Origin: Flavobacteriales bacterium
GTDB lineage: Bacteria > Bacteroidota > Bacteroidia > Flavobacteriales_F > PHOS-HE28
Length of the DNA stretch: 64,000 nucleotides
Reading direction: 5' to 3'
NCBI GenBank assembly: GCA_016715995.1
Contig: JADJXF010000008.1
Span: 310,001-374,000 of the forward strand
Part shown: piece by piece, positions 23,733 through 32,698 of the stretch
Layout of the letters: each line of letters begins with the position of its first letter
Numbering within the stretch: the stretch's first letter is position 1
Notes under the pieces: generated by a model
Databases searched by the model: none
Seen by the model: only the letters and a program-made list of their open reading frames with translations
What the model was told of the DNA's origin: nothing
Position numbers and translations under genes: made by a program

Positions 23733-26700
23733 ATGGTGAGACCCTGCCTATCGGACGTGAAGCATGCCTGTCTCCTAGTGCTCGGGGTCATCTGCGCAAC
23801 AGCGCACGGGCAAAGCGGTGGGATCCGCTTCCACCACCTGGACAACACGGATGGCCTTCCGCAGAACTCGGTGAACGCGATCCTAGAGGACCGTCATGGT
23901 TTCATGTGGTTCGGCACGCAGGATGGGCTTTGCCGGTACGACGGTCATACCTTCATCACTTACCGGAACGATGGGTCGCCGAAGAGCCTCGCCAACAACT
24001 ACGTGTGGTGCATGCTGGAGGCAAGCGATGGCTCTCTGTGGATCGGGACCTTTGGCGGCGGATTGGACCGCTTGGATCCTGGCACGGGGCGATTCGCGCA
24101 TCACAGGCACCACGCTGATAATCCCGCTAGCCTTAGCAGCGATCGTGTGCTGGGACTCCTTGAGCATCCGGCGGGAGTCTTATGGGTGCGCACCAGCAAA
24201 GGCCTGGATCGGCTGGACGCAGGCAATGGCAGCATCACACGGTATCTGAAAGGCGGGGTGACCGAGGACGAGCTGATCGGCGCGATCGCAGCGGATGATG
24301 AGGACCACTTGCTCCTTCAAGGTGCTGCTGGCCTGTTGCGGTTCACCCTGTCCACCGGGCACATCGAAGTGGTGAGGCCGGGCAACGCATCGGGCAGCGG
24401 GCAAGGGGTGACGTCGCTGGCGCGCGATGGTCAACATATCGTCGTGCTGGAGAACCGCGCGCTGCTCCGATTCGATCGGAGCTCGGGTGCCGAAGAGGTG
24501 CTCGTGGAATCTGAGGCGCTGCGCGATGCCGATCCGCGCATCGGGTTCCAATGCTCATTGATTAAGGGCGATCACCTCTTCATCGGCAGTACGCACGGTC
24601 TGGTCGTTCGTGATGCGAGCACCGGTACGACACGGATTCTGCGGCACAGGGGCGATGACCCCACGAGCCTGGCCGACGACCACATCCTTGCCCTGCATGC
24701 CGGCACCAGTGGCGAGATCTGGGTGGGCACGCGCAATGGCCTTGATCGCATCGATCGCGTGGAACCGCCTGTGCGCGCGCTCACCCATGTGCCCGGCGAA
24801 ACCAACAGCCTGATCCACGCCAGCGTGACGGCGCTGTTGGAAGATGGACGTGGGCGCATCTGGATCGGAACACCATCAGGAATCACGATCTGGGATCCCG
24901 CTGTGCGGTCCTTCAATCATCTGCGGCACAACTCGCGAGAGCCCGCATCGTTGAGCGCGGATTACGTGCTCTCGATGAGCGCCGATGCGGAGGGCCGAAT
25001 CCTAGTAGGCACGCTCGGCGGCGGGTTGAACGAAGCCGTTGAGCAGGAAGGGATGGTCCGTTTCAAGCGGCATCATGCGCAAGGCCTCGCCGATCCGCGC
25101 CGCGCGGACATCGTGCATCACATCCTTCCCGCAACGAACAGCCACACATGGTTGGCCACAGGCGGTGCAGGTCTTTGCCGGTTCAATGCGCTGGATGGCA
25201 GCCTCACCTGCCAGGGGACCACCGGAACAAGCGACGGGCCTTCACACCCGTATCTCTTCAGCCTTTTGGAAGACGATGCCAAGCACTTGTGGATGGGCAC
25301 CGCTGGCGGCGGCCTGTTGCTGCGCGACCCGCAAGGCCGTTTCGGCGCGCTTCGGCACAAGCCGGAGGACATGGGCAGCATCAACGCCGATCTGGTACTG
25401 TGTGCTTATCAGGACAAGGATGGGCATCTCTGGTGCGGTACGGTGAACGGCCTCTGCCGCACGCGGTCACCCTTGAACGACACGATGCGGCACGCGATAC
25501 TGGATGCTCGGCCGCTGGAAGGCCTGTTCCAGCGATACGGGCGCGCCGAAGGGCTTCCGAACGAGGTGATCTATGGCATCCAGCCCGACGGCGCCGGGCG
25601 CCTATGGTTGACCACCAATGCGGGGCTGGTGGAGTGGGACCCCGTGCTCAGCAAGGCCGCACGCATCCTCGACACCGGTGATGGCCTTCCCGGGCGCGAA
25701 TTCAACCAGAACGCATTCCTGCTTGCCCGGGATGGCACGCTCTACTTCGGCGGCGCCAACGGGCTATGCTCGTTCCGTCCGGAAGATCTGGTCGCGAACC
25801 AGCGCCCGCCGATCGTGCGCTTCACCGGCCTGGCCCTCTTCAATGAACCCGTGCCATTGCGGGATGCTTCGCCAGATGCCGCATTCAGTTTGGAACGTGC
25901 CCTGCACCTGCTCGACCGGCTGGAACTCGCATGGCATCACCGCGTGGTCACCATCACCTTCGCGGGATTGAGTTTCATAGCGCCGGAGAAGAACACGTAC
26001 CGCTATCAGCTCGAGGGCTTCGACGACCGTTGGACGGAAACCGGCACCCGCAACGATGTCACCTTCACCAACCTGGCGCCCGGCGACTACGTGCTGCGCG
26101 TGCAGGCAGCGAACAACGACGGCGTTTGGAACGAAGAGGGCGCGGCTCTGGCCATCCATATTATCGCACCACCTTGGATGCGCTGGTACGCCTTCGTCGG
26201 TTATGCCCTGTTCATCGTCGGCGTGCTGTACGCGCTGTTCCGCTACCGCTTGCGCGAGGTGCGCCGCGAGGCCTACACCGTGGCGCGCATCGAGCGGGCG
26301 CGGCAGGAGGACCGCGAACGATTCCGCAGCCGGAGCGCCGCGGACTTCCACGATGAGGCCGGCGCGCGCATCACTCGCATCAACCTGTACACACTGGACT
26401 GGTGCGGCGGCGCGCCGTGAACGACCCGGCACTGACCGATCATCTGCACAAGATCGAGAACGCCAGCCGCGAGCTCAGCGCAGGCATCCGCGATCTCATC
26501 TGGACCATGGACCCCGCGCGCGATACACTGGCGGACACGATGGATCGGCTCGCCGCCTTCGGCCAAGCGCTCTTCGACCCCAGTCCCACCACCTTCAAGG
26601 CGATACCACTCGCATCCGGGAAGGGCAACCTTCGCCTCGGGATGGAGGCCCGTCGATCCATCACGTTGATCGTGAAGGAGGCCATGAACAACTGCGCCAA

Positions 26701-26963
26701 ATACGCCGGGGCGCACCGCTGCACGCTGAGCGCCACAGTGGAGAACGGTATGCTGGAGATCAGCCTGCACGACGATTGCTGAGGCTTCGATCCGGCACCG
26801 CCGCGCTCCAACGACCACCACGGCCTGCGCAACATGCAGCAACGCGCCGATGGGCTGGCGCGCAACTCAACATCGAGGCGCCCCGGGCCAAGGGACGCGC
26901 ATCACCTTGCGTGCGCCGATGGCATCGCTGGGCGAACAGCAATTATCATCCAACCAATCCTGA
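23733..26963 (+). pseudogene. Propeller (Reg_prop/Y_Y_Y) histidine kinase, catalytic end disrupted
   Basis: The intact part (start 23733, or GTG at 23757 with a good signal peptide) has about ten propeller blades of the form GxLWIGTxxGGLDRLD, a Y_Y_Y domain (YRYQLEGFDDRWTETGT to YVLRVQAANNDGVW), one membrane helix (WYAFVGYALFIVGVLYALF) and the start of a HisKA_3 domain (ADFHDEAGARITRIN). The frame then breaks. A base is missing near 26397-26400, the homology continues in another frame (ASRELSAGIRDLIWTMDPAR), TGA interrupts it at 26780-26782 just before GFDPAPPRSNDHHGLRNMQQ, and further single-base losses near 26857 and 26894 are needed to restore the ATPase end. Restored, it would stop at 26963, 6 nt before the regulator gene. 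Either the kinase has decayed or the assembly has local errors. Confidence 0.8.
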
Positions 26964-26969
26964 AAGAAG

Positions 26970-27605
26970 ATGCAAAGCATCCCCCGCGTGATCAGCGTTG
27001 CCGTCGTGGAGGATGACCGTGAAGTGCGCCAGGCGCTCCAGCTCACACTCGCGGCGCGCGATGGCTTCCGTTGCGCCAGCACCTTCTCCTCATGCGAGGA
27101 TGCGCTGAAGCAGCTGCCCGAGGAGCCGCCGGACGTTGTACTCATGGACATCAACCTACCGGGCATGGACGGCATTGCCGGCGTGAAAGCCTTGAGGGAG
27201 CTGCTGCCGGGCGCCGACTTCCTGATGCTCACCGTGCGCGAAGAGGAGGATACGGTGTTCCGTGCCCTGAGCGCGGGCGCCTCGGGCTACATCCTCAAGC
27301 ATGCCTCCCCCGAAGCGATCCTCGATGCGATCACCGAAGTGTACGAAGGCGGCTCCGCCATGACTCCGGCCATCGCTCGTCTCGTGGTGCGCTCCTTCCA
27401 GCCCAAGGTCGCGCACGACCTCAGCGACCGCGAGCTCGAGGTGCTCGCCAAGCTGTGCGATGGCGAGAACTACCGCAGCATCGCCGAGGCGCTCTTCATC
27501 AGCACCAACACCGTGAAGGCCCACATCAAGAGCGTGTACCTGAAACTGCATGTGCATACGCGCGCGGAGGCGGTGAGGAAGGCGCTGCGGGATCGGCTGG
27601 TGTAG
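26970..27605 (+). CDS. NarL/FixJ-family response regulator
   Basis: 211 residues. The receiver domain has VVEDDREV, phospho-acceptor Asp60 in VVLMDINLPGMDG, the conserved Thr in LMLTVRE and Lys in YILKHASPE. The C-terminal LuxR-type helix-turn-helix runs from LSDRELEVLAKLCDGENYRS to STNTVKAHIKSVYLKL. It is the cognate partner of the upstream propeller kinase (start 6 nt after that gene's restored stop) and remains intact although the kinase is broken. The 12-bp inverted repeats at 23674 and 27614 flank the pair and are candidate binding sites. Confidence 0.95.
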   Translation: MQSIPRVISVAVVEDDREVRQALQLTLAARDGFRCASTFSSCEDALKQLPEEPPDVVLMDINLPGMDGIAGVKALRELLPGADFLMLTVREEEDTVFRALSAGASGYILKHASPEAILDAITEVYEGGSAMTPAIARLVVRSFQPKVAHDLSDRELEVLAKLCDGENYRSIAEALFISTNTVKAHIKSVYLKLHVHTRAEAVRKALRDRLV

Positions 27606-27613
27606 CGCAAACC

Positions 27614-27625
27614 ACCCAAATGGGT
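27614..27625. promoter_or_regulatory. 12-bp inverted repeat, candidate operator (copy 2)
   Basis: Identical to the 12-bp repeat at 23674-23685 (ACCCAAATGGGT). It starts 9 nt after the regulator stop codon and ends 52 nt before the ATG of the following T9SS gene, a placement almost the same as copy 1 relative to its genes. Confidence 0.55.
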
Positions 27626-27677
27626 AATGGACGCGCCTGTGGGCACGGGCTTGCTTTGCCCGTTCAAACCCTCCTCC

Positions 27678-28700
27678 ATGAAGCAATTGCTACCCATCCT
27701 CGCCCTGGGCTTTTCAGCAACGCTGGTCGCCCAGCCTACGATCACCGTGAATAACATGCCCCAGGTCGGCGATGTCGTCTCGGTTGCGCTCTGCTCCGAT
27801 GCGGTGGATGCCAATGCCTTGAATGCAAGCGCTGGCGCCATGCAGACCTGGGATTTCAGCAGCCTCTCCGTGAGTTCCACCGAGCAGTTCAACTTCCTTG
27901 ATCCGTCAGGCTCGCTGTGGGCGAACGATTATCCCGGCTCCAACCTCTGCGGCATCAGCTGGGATGGTTCACACAGCTATTATGCTGTTGGCGCAGGCGC
28001 GCTGGACACAGAAGGGAACGCGTTCATCGTCCCCGGAACCCCGCCCGAGGATACAGCCAAGGTGATCCTCAGCGCCAATATGGAGCGCATCGCGGAATTG
28101 CCATACACCTTCGGTGACAGCCATAACGATGCGTTCAGTGGCGTGTTCTCGGTGCTCGGCTTCGACGCCGTAGTCGACGGCACGATCGATTTCGAGGCGG
28201 ATGGATACGGCACCCTGGTCCTGGCCACTGGCACCTACACCAGCGTGGTGCGCTATCATTTCACCCGGGTGCAGAACAACACGCTCTTCGGGCAAACGAC
28301 TACTTCGACCAAGGAGCAGTGGGGCTGGGTGTCCGCTGATCATCGATTCTGGTTGCTGCTCATGGAGATCAACAGCACGATGGGTGTGACCGATGAGGTC
28401 GTCTGGTACAATACGGACCCGGCACTCGCAGGTCCTTCGAGCGTGGCTGAAGCGGCCACGGCCCCCATCGGCATCTTCCCGAATCCTGCGGAAGCTGGAT
28501 CCGCGATCACCCTAGTAGGAGCGCAGCTTGCTCCCGGTTCGCAGGCGGTGCTGTTCGATGCCTCGGGACGCGTGGCGAGAACCTACCGCCCCGGGATCAT
28601 CCAGCTCCCGACCGATGGACTGCAAGCCGGTGTATACGTACTGCGCATTACCGCCGCGAATGGTGAACCGGCAGGAAGTGCACGTGTGACCCTGCGCTGA
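27678..28700 (+). CDS. T9SS type A sorting-domain protein
   Basis: 340 residues from the ATG at 27678 with signal peptide MKQLLPILALGFSATLVAQ. The mature part (about residues 20-250) is beta-rich, with TWDFSSL near the start, a form common in uncharacterised Bacteroidetes secreted proteins, and no repeat of type A or B. The last 75 residues (IGIFPNPAEAGSAITLVG, LFDASGRVARTY, GLQAGVYVLRIT) are a sorting domain. The copy-2 inverted repeat upstream suggests control by the adjacent NarL-type regulator. Function unknown. Confidence 0.85.
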   Translation: MKQLLPILALGFSATLVAQPTITVNNMPQVGDVVSVALCSDAVDANALNASAGAMQTWDFSSLSVSSTEQFNFLDPSGSLWANDYPGSNLCGISWDGSHSYYAVGAGALDTEGNAFIVPGTPPEDTAKVILSANMERIAELPYTFGDSHNDAFSGVFSVLGFDAVVDGTIDFEADGYGTLVLATGTYTSVVRYHFTRVQNNTLFGQTTTSTKEQWGWVSADHRFWLLLMEINSTMGVTDEVVWYNTDPALAGPSSVAEAATAPIGIFPNPAEAGSAITLVGAQLAPGSQAVLFDASGRVARTYRPGIIQLPTDGLQAGVYVLRITAANGEPAGSARVTLR

Positions 28701-28705
28701 GCGCG

Positions 28706-28713
28706 TAGCTTCA
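28706..28713 (+). promoter_or_regulatory. -7-like promoter element (TAGCTTCA)
   Basis: TAGCTTCA lies 25 nt before the ATG of the OmpA-family gene and belongs to the TAnCTT family of elements in this window. Confidence 0.35.
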
Positions 28714-28738
28714 ATTAGTTCCACTCACGACCCACGCC

Positions 28739-29713
28739 ATGATCCTCCGCCTGTTCCTCTCCTCGCTGCTTGTACTTGCCGCGTTCACGACCATCAACGC
28801 ACAGGATGCCAAGGGCTGCAAGGATCATCCTGTGATCACGCGCTACCCCGGTTCGAAGCTCGCTTGGTGCGAGGAGCAGAACCATGTGAACTACGCCATC
28901 GCCCGTGGCCCTGTCACCGGCTACAGGAAAATCGATCAATGGATGGAAGTGAAGGGCAAGCGCACGCGCCTCTACTACACCATCAGCGGCACGGTCTCCT
29001 TGCGCGACCTCTACCTCAACTACCAGAGCGCCCTGAAGCGCGCGGGCATCACCATACTCGCCGAAGGCCAGCAGGACAAGTCCACCTCGCCGGAGGTGGG
29101 CAGCCGCACCATGATCGGCGTCCACTACGCCCGCAACGAATTCCCGCCGAGCGTGGGCATCGACTTGTTGAATGGGTCTGCTACCAGTGCGGGCAGCTTC
29201 TACGTCGCGGCGAGCATGAAGCACAACAACGTGCCCGCCCATGTGGTGGTGAGCGGCTCGCAGTACACCAGTGATGTGAAAGTGATGATGGTGGACATCA
29301 TCGAGGAAGTGGGCATCGACACCGACAAGGTGAAGGTGGATGCCGAGTGGATGAAGCAGCAGATCGAAGCCTATGGCAAGGTAGCGATCAACGACATCCT
29401 TTTCGATACCGACAAGGCAACCGTGCAGGCCAACTCGTTACCGATCATCGGCGAGATCGCGCGTCTGCTGAAGTTGATGCCCGAGATAAAGGTCTTCATA
29501 GTTGGCCATACCGACATGACCGGAACGCTGGAGCACAACACCGACTTGAGCAAACGTCGCGCTGCGGAAGTCATGCGCTTGCTCATTGCCGACCATGGCG
29601 TTGCCGCCGCACGGCTCGATGCGCACGGCGTCGGCCCACTGGTGCCGGTGGCGACGAACAAGACCGAGGAGGGCCGGCAGTTGAACCGCAGGGTTGAACT
29701 GGTGGCGCGATAA
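28739..29713 (+). CDS. OmpA-family outer-membrane/peptidoglycan-associated protein
   Basis: 324 residues. Signal peptide MILRLFLSSLLVLAAFTTINA. The middle region (about 30-210) has no named domain but contains RYPGSKLAWCEEQNHVNYAI and two Cys near the N-terminus. The C-terminal 105 residues are an OmpA peptidoglycan-binding domain: INDILFDTDKATVQANS, IFIVGHTD-like VFIVGHTDMTGTLEHNTDLS, RRAAEVMRLL and NRRVELVAR. It likely anchors the outer envelope to the cell wall. It follows the T9SS gene by 38 bp on the same strand. Confidence 0.92.
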   Translation: MILRLFLSSLLVLAAFTTINAQDAKGCKDHPVITRYPGSKLAWCEEQNHVNYAIARGPVTGYRKIDQWMEVKGKRTRLYYTISGTVSLRDLYLNYQSALKRAGITILAEGQQDKSTSPEVGSRTMIGVHYARNEFPPSVGIDLLNGSATSAGSFYVAASMKHNNVPAHVVVSGSQYTSDVKVMMVDIIEEVGIDTDKVKVDAEWMKQQIEAYGKVAINDILFDTDKATVQANSLPIIGEIARLLKLMPEIKVFIVGHTDMTGTLEHNTDLSKRRAAEVMRLLIADHGVAAARLDAHGVGPLVPVATNKTEEGRQLNRRVELVAR

Positions 29714-30047
29714 GCTTAGACCTTCATGCTGCCGAACATATCGGCGGTCTTAGTTCAGCCGTTGTTGCGTTCCTTCTGGCGGTGAAGCGTTCCGCCCTGC
29801 GATCACCGATGGGCCAGCACTGAGCGAGCATACGCTGTTCGTGCGTTCGATATCATCCACTGGAGCATGGTCTATCACGAACCGGCTTTCGTTCGATGTT
29901 GCCTTGGGTGTTGATGGGCTGGGGGAACAGTGCGTCACCGCAGGCCCGAACACGAAGCTCTACGAGCTGGTGCTTCGACGCACATCCAGCGGATCGGCCA
30001 TCGATATCGGCCCCGCTGGATGACGGGACGTTGCCGACCTTTCGGCG
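29714..30047. other. Non-coding gap before TPR-kinase gene
   Basis: No gene is supported in these 334 bases; a 60-codon frame at 29841-30023 has no start context or family. A GACCTTTC -7-like element at 30036-30043 ends 4 nt before the next ATG. Confidence 0.45.
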
Positions 30048-31820
30048 ATGCTCCGCCTCCCGATTGTACTCTTTGTCGTGGTGCTTGCGCCAAGTGTGGG
30101 CGCGCAGCAAAGCGTCAAGCAGTTGAAGGACCACCTTGCCAAAGGGGAGTTCGAATTGTTAGAAGTCACGGCCAGGGAGTTGGTCTCGAGCGCTGATCGC
30201 AATACACGTTACGAAGCCGAATACCACTGGGCTTTCGCCCGCAGCGGCAAGGATGATCCGCTCGGAGCCGTGGAGCATGCACAGAAGGCGCTGTTCATCG
30301 CGCGCGACATCGCCGATACCACACGCATGCTCGCTTCGCTGTACCAGCTCACCAAGTTCAATGTGGAAGGCCGGCACTTCGAGGAAGCCGATCGCTTCCG
30401 AAGAGAACACCTCGCACTGGCCAAGACTTTCAAGCGTGACTCCATCCAGCTTGCGCTCGCGCACAACAGCATGGGAAGCATGTACAGTCGGTTGGAACGA
30501 CCCGATAGCGAGGAGTTCCACTACCGCGAGGGCTTGCGTGCTTTGGGCGACCGCACCCATATGGTGAAACCAGCGCTGCTCGGTAACCTGGCCAGCACGC
30601 TGAGCGCACGTGGCCAGCATGATGAAGCTGCCAAGCTTCATGAGCAAGCCCTCGCCGAATTGGACAGCACCGACATGCACAACCGGGCCTGGAGCTATAG
30701 CAACATCGGTCGTTCGCTGCTCTATGCGAAGAAATACCCCGAAGCACTCGCCGCCTTCAAGATGGGTGATTCGCTCAACGCCACCAGCGGCAATGCCATC
30801 GACCTCGCCATCGACTTTGCGGAGCTGCGCGCCGAATGCCTTGATGCCATGGGCGATATCCCGGGCGCGTACGCCATGGTGAAGCAGGCCCGCGACCTGC
30901 AGGACACGCTCTTCGTGCGCTCGATGGACGAACAGTACCTGGAACTGGAAAAGCGTTTCGAGACCCAAGTGAAGGAAGAGGAGATACAACGATTAGACGC
31001 CGAGGCACGCGAGCGGGAAGAGCGGCTGCGCGTGCGCAACGTGCAGCTCTACGGAAGCATCGCGCTCGCCTTGTTGGCCATTGGCGGCATCCTGCTCGTG
31101 TGGCGCAACCTGTTGCAGAAGCGGAAGCACGCTGCTGTGCTCGAACAGCTCAACAGCGAACTGAAGGAACAGAAGGTGCGCATCGAAGAGATCAACCGGC
31201 TGCTGCAACTGAAGGTGCTGCGCACGCAGATGAACCCGCACTTCATCTACAACAGCCTCAACGCCATCCATCACCTCGTACGGAAAGGCGAAGCAGAAGC
31301 GGCAAGCGCCTACCTCGATGGTTTCGCTCGATTGCTCCGCATGGTGCTCGACCACAGTGTGAAGGAACGCGTGCCGCTCGAGGAGGAGATCGCCTTCCTG
31401 CGCCAGTACCTGAAACTGGAGGCGATGCGGTTCGAGGAGGGACTACACTACATCGTGGATGCCGACCCCGCATTGCTCGACGATGACGACCTGCTCGTGC
31501 CTACACTCCTCGTTCAGCCATTCGTGGAGAACGCCGTTTGGCACGGACTGGCTCCGAAGCATGGCGAGAAGAAGTTAACCGTGCGCTTCTCGATGCGCGG
31601 CGACCAAGTCGTCTGCACCGTGAGAGACAATGGCGTTGGAAGGAACGCCGCGCCGAAACGCGCGCACCCGGATGGCAGTGTGAGCCTGGGCCTTCAACTC
31701 ACGAATGAGCGTTTGCAGCTGCTGGCCTTCAAGCTCGGAGATACAGGCCGCGTGACGTTCACCGATCTGATGGAGGAAGGAACGCCGACGGGTACGCGTG
31801 TGGAGGTCGTGCTGGGCTGA
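30048..31820 (+). CDS. TPR-containing LytS-type sensor histidine kinase
   Basis: 590 residues. Signal peptide MLRLPIVLFVVVLAPSVGA, then a periplasmic region of TPR-like helical pairs (residues 20-290; for example LALAHNSMGSMYSRLERPD and ALLGNLASTLSARGQHDEAA). A coiled coil follows, then a membrane segment (LYGSIALALLAIGGILLVW), a second coiled coil, and the His_kinase domain with phospho-acceptor His398 in MNPHFIYNSLNAI. The ATPase part shows VPTLLVQPFVENAVWHGL, VRDNGVGRN and SVSLGLQLTNERL. The LytTR regulator gene begins 53 bp downstream and is the likely partner. The signal is unknown. Confidence 0.95.
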   Translation: MLRLPIVLFVVVLAPSVGAQQSVKQLKDHLAKGEFELLEVTARELVSSADRNTRYEAEYHWAFARSGKDDPLGAVEHAQKALFIARDIADTTRMLASLYQLTKFNVEGRHFEEADRFRREHLALAKTFKRDSIQLALAHNSMGSMYSRLERPDSEEFHYREGLRALGDRTHMVKPALLGNLASTLSARGQHDEAAKLHEQALAELDSTDMHNRAWSYSNIGRSLLYAKKYPEALAAFKMGDSLNATSGNAIDLAIDFAELRAECLDAMGDIPGAYAMVKQARDLQDTLFVRSMDEQYLELEKRFETQVKEEEIQRLDAEAREREERLRVRNVQLYGSIALALLAIGGILLVWRNLLQKRKHAAVLEQLNSELKEQKVRIEEINRLLQLKVLRTQMNPHFIYNSLNAIHHLVRKGEAEAASAYLDGFARLLRMVLDHSVKERVPLEEEIAFLRQYLKLEAMRFEEGLHYIVDADPALLDDDDLLVPTLLVQPFVENAVWHGLAPKHGEKKLTVRFSMRGDQVVCTVRDNGVGRNAAPKRAHPDGSVSLGLQLTNERLQLLAFKLGDTGRVTFTDLMEEGTPTGTRVEVVLG

Positions 31821-31873
31821 GCGGCTCTCCCCTCCTTAGGAAAGGGACTGGGGGTGAGGCATAACTTGCTCCC

Positions 31874-32611
31874 ATGATCACGGCGGTGCAGGTGGATGAC
31901 GAAACGAGCGCGCGCGAATTCCTGCGCTCACGCCTGCGCGACGTGGCCCCGGAGATCCACGTGCTCGGCGAAGCGAACAACATCGATGACGCCGCACGCT
32001 TGATCGCGGACACCAAACCACAGCTCGTCTTCCTCGATGTGGAGATGCCCGGCGGCAATGGTTTCGAATTGCTCAAGCGCCTCGGCCGTTGGGACTTCGA
32101 TGTCATCTTCACCACCAGCCACCAGCACTACGCCATACGGGCCATCCGCTTCAGCGCGCTGGACTATCTCCTGAAACCCGTGCAGGCCGATGAGTTGCGT
32201 GCCGCCATCGATCGGCATGCGGAACGCAAAGGCGACACCTCCACCGAGGTGCAGCAGCAATTCCTCGACAACATCACGCAGCGCGACGAGCAATCCTTGA
32301 AGCTCACGCTCACGCACGGTGATCGCACGCACGCTATCGCACCGGCCGACATTGCCTGGTGCCAGGCCGACGACAACTATACCGCGCTGCACCTCGCCGA
32401 TGAACGCCGCTTCGTCTCCGCCCGCACCCTGAAGGACTACGACGAGATGCTCTCGCCGCTCGGCTTCATCCGCGTACACAAGAGCGCGCTCGTGAACCGC
32501 CGCCATGTGGACGGCATCGACGGCGAAGGGCGCGTGCGCCTGCGCAATGGCGTGCGCGTGGAGGTCAGTCGGAGGCGGTTGGAGGAGGTGACACTCGCAC
32601 TGCGAGGCTGA
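31874..32611 (+). CDS. LytTR-family response regulator
   Basis: 245 residues. Receiver domain with VDDE, phospho-acceptor Asp55 in LVFLDVEMPGGNG, TTSH and the conserved Lys in LLKPVQ; then a LytTR DNA-binding domain (about 140-243) with IAWCQADDNYTALHLAD, FVSARTLKDYDEML and FIRVHKSALVNRRHVDGID. It is paired with the TPR-LytS kinase immediately upstream. The target is unknown; the large T9SS gene starting 87 bp downstream on the same strand is a candidate by position. Confidence 0.95.
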   Translation: MITAVQVDDETSAREFLRSRLRDVAPEIHVLGEANNIDDAARLIADTKPQLVFLDVEMPGGNGFELLKRLGRWDFDVIFTTSHQHYAIRAIRFSALDYLLKPVQADELRAAIDRHAERKGDTSTEVQQQFLDNITQRDEQSLKLTLTHGDRTHAIAPADIAWCQADDNYTALHLADERRFVSARTLKDYDEMLSPLGFIRVHKSALVNRRHVDGIDGEGRVRLRNGVRVEVSRRRLEEVTLALRG

Positions 32612-32698
32612 CCGTTCCCTCGATCCCTCTCCGTAGCCTCGGTCTTCCTTTCCATTCACGCCGCGTCGTGCTCCCTTGGTCGTGCAATTCACACGATC

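Noticed and set aside
26402..26782. Stand-alone 126-codon gene after the propeller kinase
   Set aside because: It begins at a GTG within the kinase and continues the HisKA_3/ATPase homology, so it is the frameshifted continuation rather than a separate gene.
29841..30023. 60-codon frame in the gap before the TPR kinase
   Set aside because: No promoter-like element, no family features, and the start context is weak.
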